DNA of 64,000 nt, taken from positions 2,418,001-2,482,000 of the forward strand of contig MQVO02000002.1 in the NCBI GenBank assembly GCA_001986395.2, read 5' to 3'. Position numbers and translations under genes: made by a program. Below are positions 10,856-21,563 of the stretch, piece after piece (position 1 is the first letter of the stretch; each line of letters starts with the position of its first letter). Source of the stretch: Irpex lacteus (lineage: Eukaryota > Basidiomycota > Agaricomycetes > Polyporales > Irpicaceae). The notes below the pieces were generated by a model, which saw nothing but the letters and a program-made list of their open reading frames with translations, ran no database searches and was not told the origin of the DNA.

Positions 10856-12220
10856 ATGCTCAGATGGGTCCCACAGAGCAAGGAGAAACCGACAGTGGAG
10901 AGTAAACGGTACTTCTCACCCACCCCAGACGATCTGGTGCGCCGCACAGCACTCGCTGGCCCTCACAGACAGTCTCTGAACTAGCTATCTGTTATAGCGT
11001 GCGTTAGTGTTCGATTACCTCTGCCATGGCTCGTACACAACTACGGCGCGGGCATTTATGCGGGACTCTGTACCCCAGCGTACCGACATTGATATTGGCG
11101 AAGACGACTCTATGGAGGTAGACGATGGTTTGACCGAGTCTCCAATTGACCTGGCGTCGGAGGAAAGGCTGAGGCTGGCTCAACTTCGCAAAGGTACGTA
11201 GTCCTCGTAATTCTGTATTTGTGTTCCTGAAGGCCATGATATATGTAGAAATAAGAGTACAAATCCTGTCCGGTAACGTAGATGAGGCCATCGCACTCCT
11301 CAACACTTACTTCCCCGCCGTCCTCGCACAAGACCATCCCATGCACAGCAACTCATCCACTCCATCCGATACCTTCACCTACATCGCTTCTCGCTCAATA
11401 CACCCCACCCACCTCCTCCTGGACCTCCACATCCTGGGCTTCATAGAGGCCGCACGCACGATCCCACTCCCTTACTACCCTCCAGGTTCCTCCGCGCCTC
11501 CCTCGCCTTCACGTTCCCGCGCTCTCTCCAAGCCCATTCAGTTAAGCCACGCACGCGAGGACTCTGAGCCGAACGAACAGCAGCAAGTGCTGCTGCACAA
11601 AGCTCAGAAACTGTATTCCGATGCTGGCTGTTTGCCCAAGCCTGAAGACCGTGCGCTCTATCTTAAGGAGCTGGGTAATGTCAGCGCTCTGCTCGCGTAC
11701 ACGGTGCCCGAAGAGAGCCCCTTGGCAGCGTACCTTGACCAAGCCCGCCGTGAAGAAATGGCAGACCAAATCGAGGGCGCCATCCTCCGTAAGTCTAAGC
11801 GATCTACGTCCGTTCACTTTTGCAAGCAGCTGACTTCCAGACGCGGTATTCGACGTGATGTCAATCTCAACGCAGATCATACCGAGGAACTTGCCGTGTC
11901 GAAGATTGAGCTGGGCGTTCGACATACGTCTGTCGTGTGGGACTGGCTGAACGTCAACGACGTGACTTTGCCGCCAACTGCGAAGTGGCCTCCCGGTGTA
12001 CAGCAGTTCATAGCGAGTCTCGCTTCTAGTTCGCAGGGTGTTGAGTCTTCGAATGCGATGATGACGGATTCGGTCCCAGGGAAGAAATCTCCCGACAAGG
12101 AAGGCGAGGTATGTCTGTTTTCCTCCGTGTCATCTTCCATGTGTCTGACTCTGGCCTCCATCATAGACACGAGCTCCGTCATTCAATCTCACGCATTACA
12201 TGGATGCTAAACCCCGATAG
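10856..12220 (+). CDS. LisH-CTLH-CRA protein (RanBPM/GID-complex type)
   Basis: Probable subunit of the GID/CTLH ubiquitin ligase family. Exon 1 (10856-10936) starts MLRWVPQSKEKP and ends in SPTPDDL; intron 10937-10996; exon 2 gives RALVFDYLCHGSYTTTARAF, a clear LisH motif; intron from 11194; then EIRVQILSGNVDEAIALLN, the CTLH motif. The CRA region includes KELGNVSALLAYTVPEESPL and QARREEMADQIEGAIL. A further intron (about 11789-11875) restores the frame into HHTEELAVSKIELGVRHTS, and the last intron follows KEGE near 12110. The stop is TAG at 12218-12220. An in-frame TAA just before the ATG supports the start. The C-terminal half matches the RanBP9/10 type rather than Gid8, but no SPRY domain is encoded upstream. 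Confidence 0.85.
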
Positions 12221-12599
12221 CTTATCTTGACACCACTGCATTGCGCAGTTACGTCGACTTCTGGATTCACTTCTCATTCTCCTTTCCACTCCGGCTATTC
12301 CTGGGATCACGACTGCTTACACCACATCTGTACTCCCCCTTTCACGACTTTCACGACCACCACATATGCATATGATTGGGTTCTCATTCATCCTTGTTGT
12401 ATGTACTTCTAGATAGACGGAAATGCAATATTCACCACTGGGGCACATCTACTCCACTGCATGCGAAACGACTCTCCGGTACTTCTCCGCAGTCCGTGGA
12501 CTACTAAACCATTCCACCTTATCCTGCTTCTTCCCAGTTCTCCGAACTTCTCCAAGTGTGAAGAGGTGGAGATATCCTGTGTCGCGTCCTGTATACATG
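12221..12599. other. Convergent intergenic region
   Basis: The 3' flanks of the LisH-CTLH-CRA gene and the GDSL esterase gene meet here. No further gene, tRNA or repeat is visible. Confidence 0.6.
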
Positions 12600-13740
12600 T
12601 CAAACCACGATATCGCACTTCACAGCTCCCTCGCTATCAGTATTAGTGCCAGTGTTACTTGGGCCCGAGAGGGGTGCCTGCGAAGCCAAGAAACGCGCCA
12701 CTTCAGTGGCAATCGCGCCATGCACCTGGGACGTCGGGTGCAAATGGTCGTACCAGAAGCACCCTCCAGCGACGTGCGCAGTACGTTCGTCGAAGCCGTA
12801 CTTGTCAGGTTCGTCTAAGATGCGTGTGAAGAGGTCGTATGAGGAGAAGAGGAGGGTGGTGGTGTCTGGGTGGGCTGCGGCGAATGTGGAGATGGAGTTA
12901 TGGAGAGCGGTGTTCCATGTTTGGTAGTGCTCTGGGGAGGGTGCTGTGCGTGTGTATTGTGAGAGTTGGAGTGTGATGTTGCGTGTTGAGGAGAAGAGCG
13001 TATTTACCGAAGACTGGGGACCGGTCGATTGGTGGGACGTCTATGAATAGGAAGTTTCGTGCGCCTCCTTGAGTATATAGGACTTCTTGCAGCTCAAACA
13101 GTGTCTCTAGTGAGCGTTCTTTATTTGAGAAACCGCTGCACATGCAATCCGTACGATATCGTGAGGACACACATGCTTTTACTGTTGAATGATGCGTACC
13201 CGAGATCGTTGATACCAATCCATGTCACTACACATCGTATGAGCTGGAATATTAGGAACTTAAGGAAGATCGATCAGCATTATGTCCTACCAAAAAGCGA
13301 CTCGTTTGTGCACAAAGGTCCTTGTTCCTCGCATATTTTCATGAACTGCCCCAGTACCTGAGGTCGCATTTGGCTCACGGTATGCCCCCCAACAGCATAA
13401 TCGTAAACGAGCAACGACGAGTTCACGCCGGGTTTGCTGAGAAAGTGGCCGACCCAGTTGGGTTTCCCCTCTTCGTTCCACGTTACCCCTGGAAACGGCG
13501 GCGAAACACCAAGGCGATTCGTTTCGGTTGGACGTGGGAGAACATTCGCTCCGAGCTTGACGGAAGAGTATGAGTCGCCGCTATCTTACGATACGCCGCA
13601 GAGGAGCAAGCACAATCATGATTCACGATTTGCTGACACGGAGTGGAGTGACTAGATCGGTGGACTTACAAGACGATAAGATGCGTTATGTTTTGTAATC
13701 CTGGCCAGTCCCTGCCAATTGTGATTGCTTTCGAGGACAT
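12600..13740 (-). CDS. GDSL/SGNH-family esterase (CE16-like)
   Basis: Serine esterase of the SGNH fold, similar to fungal acetylesterases of family CE16. The protein starts MSSKAITIGRDWPGLQNITH at 13740; an intron near 13660 splits block I, which reads LIVFGDSYSS with the catalytic Ser. Block II is seen in VYDYAVGGHTV, block III in TWIGINDLG (Asn of the oxyanion hole, just before an intron), and block V in FWYDHLHPTSQVHG with the catalytic Asp and His. All four SGNH residues are therefore present. The segment NFLFIDVPPIDRSPVFG is also typical. Unlike secreted CE16 enzymes there is no signal peptide with this start, so it is either intracellular or has an unseen upstream exon. Substrate unknown; an acetyl or other short acyl ester is inferred. 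Confidence 0.88.
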
Positions 13741-14124
13741 TTAATGGGTGCTGACGACGGTACTGGAACAAAGCAGATTGTGGCCGCGGATCAGACAAAC
13801 AGGTGATCCCAAAAGGGCAGCGCCCACCTTTGTGGCGTTCGGCATTATCCTGCTACCCCACAAACTAGGCAGCGATACAATTTGATGGCGGGTGATACTA
13901 GCGCCTGTAAGCAGTACACTCTGACGCACAAACACTCCATCCAAGTGGAGGCTTGTCACCCTCGAACAAGCGAAGCGCTATTCGGTCTCCAACGGCTCCC
14001 CCGCACGTATAAGTTCGCGCCTCAGCACGCCATGGTTGCCCCCAACTTGTCTTCAGTCCTCCTCCCACCCACCCATTATACCACTATACTCGACCACTGA
14101 CCCAAGTCCCGCGAATCTGACATC
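13741..14124. promoter_or_regulatory. Divergent promoter region (esterase / SMP-like gene)
   Basis: The 384 bases between two divergent start codons. A weak TATA-like ACGTATAAG lies at about 14005, and pyrimidine-rich sequence (CTCCTCCCACCCACCC) at about 14058-14075 precedes the plus-strand gene. No regulator site can be assigned with confidence. Confidence 0.4.
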
Positions 14125-15633
14125 ATGTCCGTCGCCGTATCTCGCATGCCATTTGGCCCAGGGGACCACCTCCGTCGCATGGACCAGCCCACCATTAACC
14201 CCCTCGCCGAGCCCTTCAAGCCGTCGGGCGTGATCTTGCAACCCACTGGCAATGGCACCACTGTTAGGAGACTGTCAGCCGGTGCAGCCTTTGCTGAGGC
14301 CGTTGGTATTGATTTGAACATTATTGGCAAAGGTACATACAAATGCTCTTACGTCGTATGCGGTTACTTACGCTAACTGACCCTTGATACAGCGGAAGCA
14401 AAGAAGATCATGTCCATTGAACACAAAGTCCTCGGTTTCCGCCCGCCCCAGGGTTCGTTCGCTGCAGAAGCGCAGGCCGCAGCAGCAAAGCACCCGGAAG
14501 TGCCAGGCGTCCAATTGGACTCTGAGAAGCTGAAGGAGGCTGCAAAGATAGATGCGCAGCGCATTCTGTAAGTGGTGCCCGGAAAACGCTATTTCCAACT
14601 TTAATGTCGTGTACTCACATAATTCGCTGGCAGAGCGGAGCGTAATCAGTCTTCTGGCTCAGAAAGCCCCACCAGCTCCACCGTTGACAAGGCAGCTGCG
14701 GTGCTTGATGACGGTACCACGCCCGACGTTGATCTCACCACCCTCAGCGAAGGTAAGCTCTAGTCGTGGAAACTTCTTCGTAGAGCCTTTTACTAACGCT
14801 CGCTTATCAGCGGATGCCCGCAAGCTGATGTCGCATGAGCACCGCGCACTGGGCTTCCGCCCGCCCCCTGGGTCGGTTGCCGCAGAGGCGCAGGCACTCG
14901 TGGCCAAGACGACGGAGGTGAAGGTAGAGACCGAAACCGCGAAGCCCCGCAGGATGTCATCTTCGAGCGATTCGAAGTGGCGTCGCGGTTCGAGCGAATC
15001 TTCGCCCACGCATAGCAGGAGGGGGTCTGCCGACCTCTCCAGTAAGCCAAAGGTCCGCCGTGGCTCCAACGAGCCGACCACTATCAAACGAAGCAGCAGC
15101 GACGAGGGCGTCAAAACTGCTCCCAAGTCGGCTGCTACGAGGAGAAAGAGCGTCAACGTCTCCGGTCTCTCTGCCGCCGAGAAGGAGGTCTTGTTGAGGG
15201 AAGTTGCGTTGCGCGACGCCGAAAGGATCAAGTACGTCAAGTAGTGCATAGTGATGTCTCAGTTGCTAATCCATCCTTGTGTAGAGCGACTCGAGGCATC
15301 AATGGCGAGACTGCCAGCGAAAACTCGCATGTTGAGGCGAAAGAGGCACCTGCTGGCCTCAAGTCTTCACCAAACCCAGAGCCTGTCAACCTCCCAGGCC
15401 CTGTCCAGGAGGCGCAGAAGGCAGTCGCAGACCTAGTCGAGCCAGTTGAGCCAGTCGTCAACAGCTCTACCGAGCGAGTCGCGGTCACTCCCGCCGGTGA
15501 GAAGGCTCTTCCAATCGATCCCATCCCGGAGCACGAGGAAGAGGACGCGTTGGCTGAGGAGAACTCTCGCGGCAAAATCTCCCGCGCAGAGACCACCGAC
15601 TCTGTCCAAATCGTCGGCGACGTTCATGCCTAG
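14125..15633 (+). CDS. SMP/LEA-like alanine-rich repeat protein
   Basis: Starts MSVAVSRMPFGPGDHLRRMD at 14125 and ends at TAG 15631-15633, with four introns (after IIGK at about 14332, before AERNQSS, after TTLSE, and 15232-15284). Two copies of a roughly 40-residue unit are visible: AEAKKIMSIEHKVLGFRPP-QGSFAAEAQ and ADARKLMSHEHRALGFRPP-PGSVAAEAQ. This resembles the SMP (seed maturation/LEA-type) repeat found in fungal proteins. Between and after them the chain is hydrophilic, rich in Ser, Arg, Lys and Glu, with a phosphorylatable Ser/Arg segment (RRGSSESSPTHSRRGSADLS) and an acidic C-terminus. It looks largely disordered. A role in desiccation or stress protection is inferred from the family only. 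Confidence 0.7.
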
Positions 15634-16191
15634 AGAAGGAGTTGAGCTGGTCTATAGAGACTCACGCTGCATGAAGTTAGCTGGATTCGTGTTACTGCTA
15701 CAACAGGAAGACCGACCTGAGACTCGGTCCATTTAATTATTTTGCGTCGTCCGCGTACATACATTGTTGCCCCCGCATTGAGGGCTTAATACCTTGCATC
15801 ATCATTGTATTTGTATCAGTTGTTATTCAAGTTATTCTTTGACATCTTTGCCGTTGTTGTGTCTTTTGCTCATGCATGGTGAGAGTGAAGATGAAGTGAA
15901 CAGCCCAGCGCCTCAGCGACAGGCGTAAATTCCGGGATCTCGATCATCCCCGCCGTCATTCAAGTTGCTGTACTTATTACAGCGACCGCGACCCAGTCCT
16001 CAACTACATTTCCAGTGACTGCAAACCTCGCATGTGTGTTGAGTAACACTATTTGTTGTAAGTTCTGTTCGGTATTGTGTGGTATGTACTCTACTCATTC
16101 GTGTACCCGTTTAGACGACACAAACAGCATCGGTCACTAGCGAATAGTAAACCACCTGCAACTCACGCGTTTGTACGCGTCCAACACGCTC
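15634..16191. other. Intergenic region upstream of MED16
   Basis: Contains the 3' flank of the SMP-like gene, with AT-rich candidate polyadenylation sequence near 15735, and the promoter of MED16. Nothing else recognised. Confidence 0.5.
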
Positions 16192-19100
16192 ATGCATCCA
16201 TCACCTTCCAAAGGAAAAGCAAGAGAGGATGCCCACTGGCAACTAGGATGGTGGGAGCTATATCCTCTGGTAGACGGGCCTCGTAGGTGCGTTACAACTC
16301 CTCTCGATTCATTGCGTCACAATAGCTCGAACAGTTACCTCTACCGACCAACAGACCTCTCGTTTGGTCCGGCTCCTCAGTCATATATACGGCGCACCCG
16401 TCTCAACCTGTAGTCGTCGCCAGACACTTCCCCTCAAACCGCCACTTCTTCCTACCTCTACCTCCGCCTATCGCAAGCTCTCCTGTCTCGTTCGAACCTC
16501 CCACGGTGATACGCGTCAGCCCAGAAGATGACTGGCTATTCGCGTTTACGCCATCAAGGGAAGGACCTGGTGTAGGATGTATATATCGCAAGGGGTACCA
16601 GATTGATAGTTGGACGCCGAATGAGTGGTGGAACTTCGCAAAGGGAGCGGGGGTCGTGTGTGCTGAGTGGATGTTCGCTCAAAGGCCGGTGAGTCGAATT
16701 CAGGCATCAATGCCGGACCTCGTACGCTCACACAGATGCAGTGGGTTGTAGGCGAGTCCGGCGCACCATATCGTCTCCCACCAAAAGGGCCCACCATACC
16801 AATGAACAACCCTACCCTCCTTCTAGTCACTGAAACACACTTCCTACACGTGTGCGTTCTAACGCCAATATATTCATCCATGAAGATAGTACGAATGCCG
16901 TTGCTCCAGTTTGGAATGGCTCAACAAGGGGGATCTCCTCCGCCTAAACCAGGCCAGCCAGAGCACCCTCAACCACAAGCGAACGAAGCAGAGAAGAGCA
17001 ACGATATGAATCCTGAAGATGTTTCTCCCGCGGGTAATGGAGGGCGACGCGTTTGTGTGCATGCTGCTATTGGGTTCAGTTATAACGGTACGCCTAAATC
17101 CCATTGTATTGAATATCCTTATGCGTCGCTGATTCGAAGGGCAGAACCGCATTTCGTCATCGCCATGCGCTCAAAGTACCTGCCCCCCTACCACGTACCT
17201 GGTCTTGACCACGACGCTGGTTTCGATGCCATGGATATCGACTTGAACCTTGGGATAGGGCACCAAGGTACTTCAGATACTGGGTCTCCTTCGGATAGCG
17301 TAAACGACGCTTCCGCCGACTGGGAACAGTGGGGCGAAGACGCCACTATCGATCTTACTGTCGTCCAATTTGACTTCAATGGATCCATAATTTGTATGTG
17401 TGTTTTGGCCCCTTCGATGACTACGTGAATGCTGATATACCCAAGCTTTGGGTGGAAGACCAATACTGCCGATCTTCAAGCCTGGATCTCAACTCGTAGA
17501 TATGAAGTTTCTACCCGTGCCGCCAGAGACTGCCCTGGCATCTCCGACAATTTCTAGAGACCCTAGACGGCCTGGAAAGGAGAGGGAAGGTAGCAATGAC
17601 AAAGGCTCTCTGTATCTTGTGACGACCTTCGTGGATTTCGAGGATTGTGAGTTTGTGGTCACGCCGCCCACCCGATCTAACACTAATGGATCATATACAG
17701 ATTCTACGTTACCCAAGTCGGAGATCTCGCTATATGCAGTGGGGATCTCTCAGCCGGCTCCAGGGAGGACGCTTGACAACCAATGGGTCCGTCCCTGACA
17801 TCACTCGGGCTGTATGCACTACTCATGACTGTACGCCAGTAGATTGTACGGCATGAGAAGACCCGGACGTTCGACCAAGGCGCACTTGCATTCCTCGAAC
17901 CTGGACCTATGAGAGGCACGGTGTTGGCAGGATTCTTGGACACTGTTGGGAATACTCCTAGACGGACGAAGAAGAGCGAAATTCCGATTGGAAGTATCTC
18001 TGTACTTCAACTGTGAGTCGTTTTATTACCTGCCAATACACTTACGGCTACCCATTTTCCGTAAAGTCCGGATTTGAGTAACGACGGTCGCTGGGAGCAT
18101 TCTCAGATAGTTTCATCGCCTGACGGGATTGGACGCGATAGTACGTACAATAATTTCTTGTTCTCTGATGCCTTATCGAAGACAGCCTGCCACAGTACCT
18201 ACCGGCGTCGTGGTCTCCCCCAACTCCGCTCTCCTGTGTAGTACTTCTCCTTCCTCGAACGCCTCTGGCTATCGAATTTCTATACACTCCCTTCCCCACC
18301 GACAGCCCCCACCCTCACAGAATCCCTCGCTGCGCTCGTACCTCTCGCGGACCCTTGCACAAGCTATATGCACCAGGAAGTCTCCGTCGGACGTTATCCA
18401 TGCGTTGACGAATAAATCGGTGTTATTGGAAACAGTGACGAATACACTGCTGGGTACCGCTTCTGTTCTGGAAGCTCATCCAGTCGGGTTGAGTGAGCTC
18501 TGGGTTGTGGAGATCTTGGGTGTGGCAACTGAGGTTTATTTGTAAGCGACCATTCATCTCCGTGAGTATTATGTCGGGGCTAATGTGATATGTCACTGGT
18601 TAGGGCCAGGGCTAAGGCCAGCACTGATGAGACGGAGAAAGATGCGCTGACGGAGCATTGGAAGACGGCTCATGATATATGCTCTATCGTAGCTCTTAAC
18701 GCGGCTTTCGAGGACTGCAAAGAGTGCGATTCCGGATATGACCTTGGTATGGCATTGTATGGTTCGTAATTTATGCCGAGCTAAATAAAGGTTTCCTAGA
18801 TGCGATTTGGCAATTAATCGGTCAGACAAGCTGGCTGATTGCTTTGCTCGAACGTATATTCAAGCAGTGCATATTCGTTGCGGAGGGCAACCCAACTCCC
18901 AAACCGCATCAATTAAAGGCTGGGGATACCGACCCTCTCTCTTACGCGGATGGTGAGTAGAGTACTGGTGTTGGGAGAGAAAATGTGTTGACTGTTGACC
19001 AGCTGCTGTATTGTTGCACCTCGTGCATCCATACGCCCTGAAGAATCTTACGACGGCTATTTCTCATGTGAAAAGGTTTCAAGAGCAAGTCAATCAGGCA

Positions 19101-19674
19101 AATCCAAAAACCGAGAACGCCCTGTTGTCGAAGGAGGCGTTGGTGGATGTCATCGATTCGTCAGGTGTGATTTTGAACGGGCTGTTGCCTCTCCTGGAAG
19201 AGTTTGAGAAAAGTGCTGGCCAAACTCCTTGTATGTACAAAGCATTGATTCTGCCTTTGATGCTGATGATAAACGGTATGATATGTAGCCGACGAACTGC
19301 GCAGAGCATTGGTGTCCATCTCAATTACACCCGCTCTGAGGCCGTTCACCCGCCAGGTCATTGACAAGATACTCGCGTCACCCGTCATCAATAGACCAAG
19401 GTTATTCATCAAGCCTGCGGATCTGAACTTGAACCTGGACCCCCCTCCTGCCGAGACGAAACCATGGGATCCTAACGCGGATGTTGTCTCGAAGGGCATG
19501 CTCCTTCGACGACCCGGAGGGGTTAACGTTGTCTGTGTGAGATGTGGAGGCAAGAGCGAGACAATATTGAACAGAGGTGCCGCTACCCATGTATCCTTCC
19601 GCTGGAAGCCTTGGGAAACATTGTGGTCGACGAGATGTGTATGCGGAGGTGCTTGGATTCGTATACCCCTGTAG
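16192..19674 (+). CDS. MED16: Mediator complex subunit 16 (Med16/Sin4)
   Basis: Tail-module subunit of the Mediator coactivator, acting in the nucleus between activators and RNA polymerase II. The first ATG of the frame is at 16192 (MHPSPSKGKAREDAHWQLGW). N-terminal beta-propeller-like sequence includes RVSPEDDWLFAFTP, GVGCIYRKGYQIDSW and NEWWNFAKGAGVVCAEW, which match the fungal Med16 pattern. A helical middle part follows (about 18350-19400), and the C-terminus carries paired cysteines in NVVCVRCGGKSE and TRCVCGGAWIRIPL with FRWKPWETLW between them, the zinc-binding-like ending typical of fungal Med16. The stop is TAG at 19672-19674. About eight or more short introns interrupt the gene; not every border was resolved. 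The assignment rests on both ends agreeing with the family. Confidence 0.85.
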
Positions 19675-19869
19675 TATCGTAGTAACTTTGACGCCTGCCA
19701 TATATGGACGGCGGTGGTTTCACTAAACGCCCGAAATCTTTCGTTGATCCCGGATTTGGAAGGCGTGGGAATATATCAGCTACAACTGCATAGGTCGTCA
19801 AGCCACCGTCGGCGCACGCTCAGACTCGCCGACCACAGGCAAAAGTACGTCGTCCCTCAAGATCCCCTA

Positions 19870-21137
19870 ATGGCCCCCTCAACAACGTGCGTAGTCCATC
19901 CGAAATGCTGCTGCTGTGACGATGCTGATGATTACTTGCTCGTTGTAGTGTCCCGACGGTCGCGGTTAGTGCTCTGTGCCCCTACTCATCCTCCATGGCG
20001 AAGTTCTGACCGTGCATCTGGTTATCTTATGTTTGGATCATTTAGGACATCGAAGTCCCGGAGACTCTCCTCAAGAAGAGGAAGCAAAACGAAAAGGCTC
20101 GGGAGGAGCGATTGGCCAAGGCTGCGGCTGCCCGCAAGGTGAGTATACTATGTCTATGCGTCTAACTCTTTCGAGTAGAATTGTAGTTTGCTGTGATGCA
20201 TAACAACCCCTTTCATGGCTAGCTGGACTCTCGTTTCATCAATGCTGCCTGAAACATACCATCTTTCGGGACTGAGCTTTTCATTCTTGGTTTAACTTCT
20301 TCATGGTCAATAATTGATCTTAGGAGCGGAAACTAATATACTCTTCCCTCTCAGGCTTCCAGGGCCAAGCGTGTAGTTGTCTTCAAGAGGGCTGAGAAGT
20401 ACGTAAAGGAGTACTTGGAGCAGGAGAAGGAGGAGATTCGCCTGAAGCGGGCTGCCCGTGCTGCTGGTGACTTCTACGTCCCCGCACAGCCCAAGGTTTA
20501 CTTCGTTATCCGTATCCGTGGGTGAGTACGCGCTTTGCGTATATGGAAAGGAAGACTCACTAATCTTCATTTAGTATTAACGAGATTGCTCCCAAGCCCC
20601 GCAAGATCTTGCAGCTCCTCCGTCTGCTCCAGATCAACAATGGTGTCTTCGTCAAGGTGACCAAGGCCACCGAGCAGATGCTCCGTCTTGTCGAGCCTTA
20701 CGTTACCTACGGGTATGTATTCGACTCGTGTTCATCGTAACCGAAAATCTGACATCGCATCAGCGAGCCCAACCTGAAGTCCGTCCGCGAGCTTATTTAC
20801 AAGCGTGGGTACGGCAAGGTCAACAAGCAGCGTGTCCCCCTCTCGAACAACCAGGTCATCGAGGAGGCACTTGGCAAATACGACATCCTCTCCGTCGAGG
20901 ATCTCGTCCACGAGATCTTCACCGTCGGCCCTAACTTCAAGCAGGTGTGTATCTACGTGCATCATGATGAACTTCCATGTCTTACAGGTATTGTAGGCTG
21001 CCAACTTCCTCTGGCCCTTCAAGCTCTCCAACCCCACTGGCGGCTGGAGAACGCGCAAGTTTAAGCATTACGTCCAGGGTGGTGACTTCGGTAACCGGGA
21101 AACCAACATCAACAAGCTCATCAGACAGGTGAACTAA
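19870..21137 (+). CDS. RPL7: 60S ribosomal protein L7 (uL30)
   Basis: Large-subunit ribosomal protein. Exon 1 is only 17 bases (19870-19886), exon 2 is a 16-base microexon (19949-19964), and exon 3 spans 20046-20138. Joined they give [20 protein letters not shown] then [20 protein letters not shown]. After a 216-base intron (20139-20354) come [16 protein letters not shown], the uL30 core [38 protein letters not shown] and [18 protein letters not shown], and the C-terminus [19 protein letters not shown] with TAA at 21135-21137. Length (about 248 residues) fits the family. The long third intron stands out against neighbours of 50-80 bases and carries a snoRNA candidate. Very secure. Confidence 0.97.
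20187..20281 (+). ncRNA. Intronic box C/D snoRNA candidate (snR39B/SNORD2-like)
   Basis: Inside the 216-base third intron of RPL7, ACCATCTTTCGGG (20258-20270) is complementary over 13 bases to CCCGAAAGATGGT, a highly conserved stretch of 25S/28S rRNA. One base later lies a perfect D-type box, CTGA (20272-20275). Counting five bases upstream of the box points to the G in CCCGAAAG, which corresponds to yeast 25S Gm805 as I recall it, the target of snR39B (human SNORD2). A C-like box, GTGATGC, is at 20193-20199. A terminal stem is not obvious, so the ends are approximate, and the CTGA could serve as D' rather than D. In yeast, snR39 and snR59 also sit in RPL7 introns. Confidence 0.6.
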
Positions 21138-21563
21138 GTTGTATCTTTGTATTACTCGGTGGTGGGGTCTCGTCCGCGTCGCTCTACGATTTTGCGGATG
21201 TCCGTCGGATAGGTCATACGTCGCGGGATTTGCTTGGCATGCATCATTCCCTCTTTCATATTCTAGTTCTTCTTCCCTTGTATGCCCTATGTGACAAAAC
21301 AAATCTGCTGTGCATGCCATGATTTTTTCGCTGTGATTTATGTTGCCCTGGTTTGAGCGGAAATGCGTGATTGTGAAGATGTAAGTTTTGGAGTTACTGC
21401 GACGGTGCCGGACGGTGTACGTCTGAGCCTGAGCTTGCGTCAGTTACCTCCGCGGCGAGTCAGCTTTGTCTCTCACCGCCATGACATCGCCACTCAAGTC
21501 TCTAGCTTTCGCCTCTCAACTCTTGCAGGGGCCATAAACCTTGTGCATTGGAGATTGTTAACT
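21138..21563. other. Intergenic region between RPL7 and an unrecognised gene
   Basis: Contains the RPL7 3' flank and the promoter of the next gene. No RNA gene or repeat recognised. Confidence 0.5.

Noticed and set aside
16667..17428. Single 253-codon gene
   Set aside because: It is part of MED16 that reads through introns; flanking exons on both sides belong to the same protein.
20239..20317. Alternative snoRNA ends using the ATCAAT/ATTGAT stem
   Set aside because: The stem is perfect, but no C box follows its 5' arm and no D box precedes its 3' arm, so the model with the C-like box at 20193 was kept.
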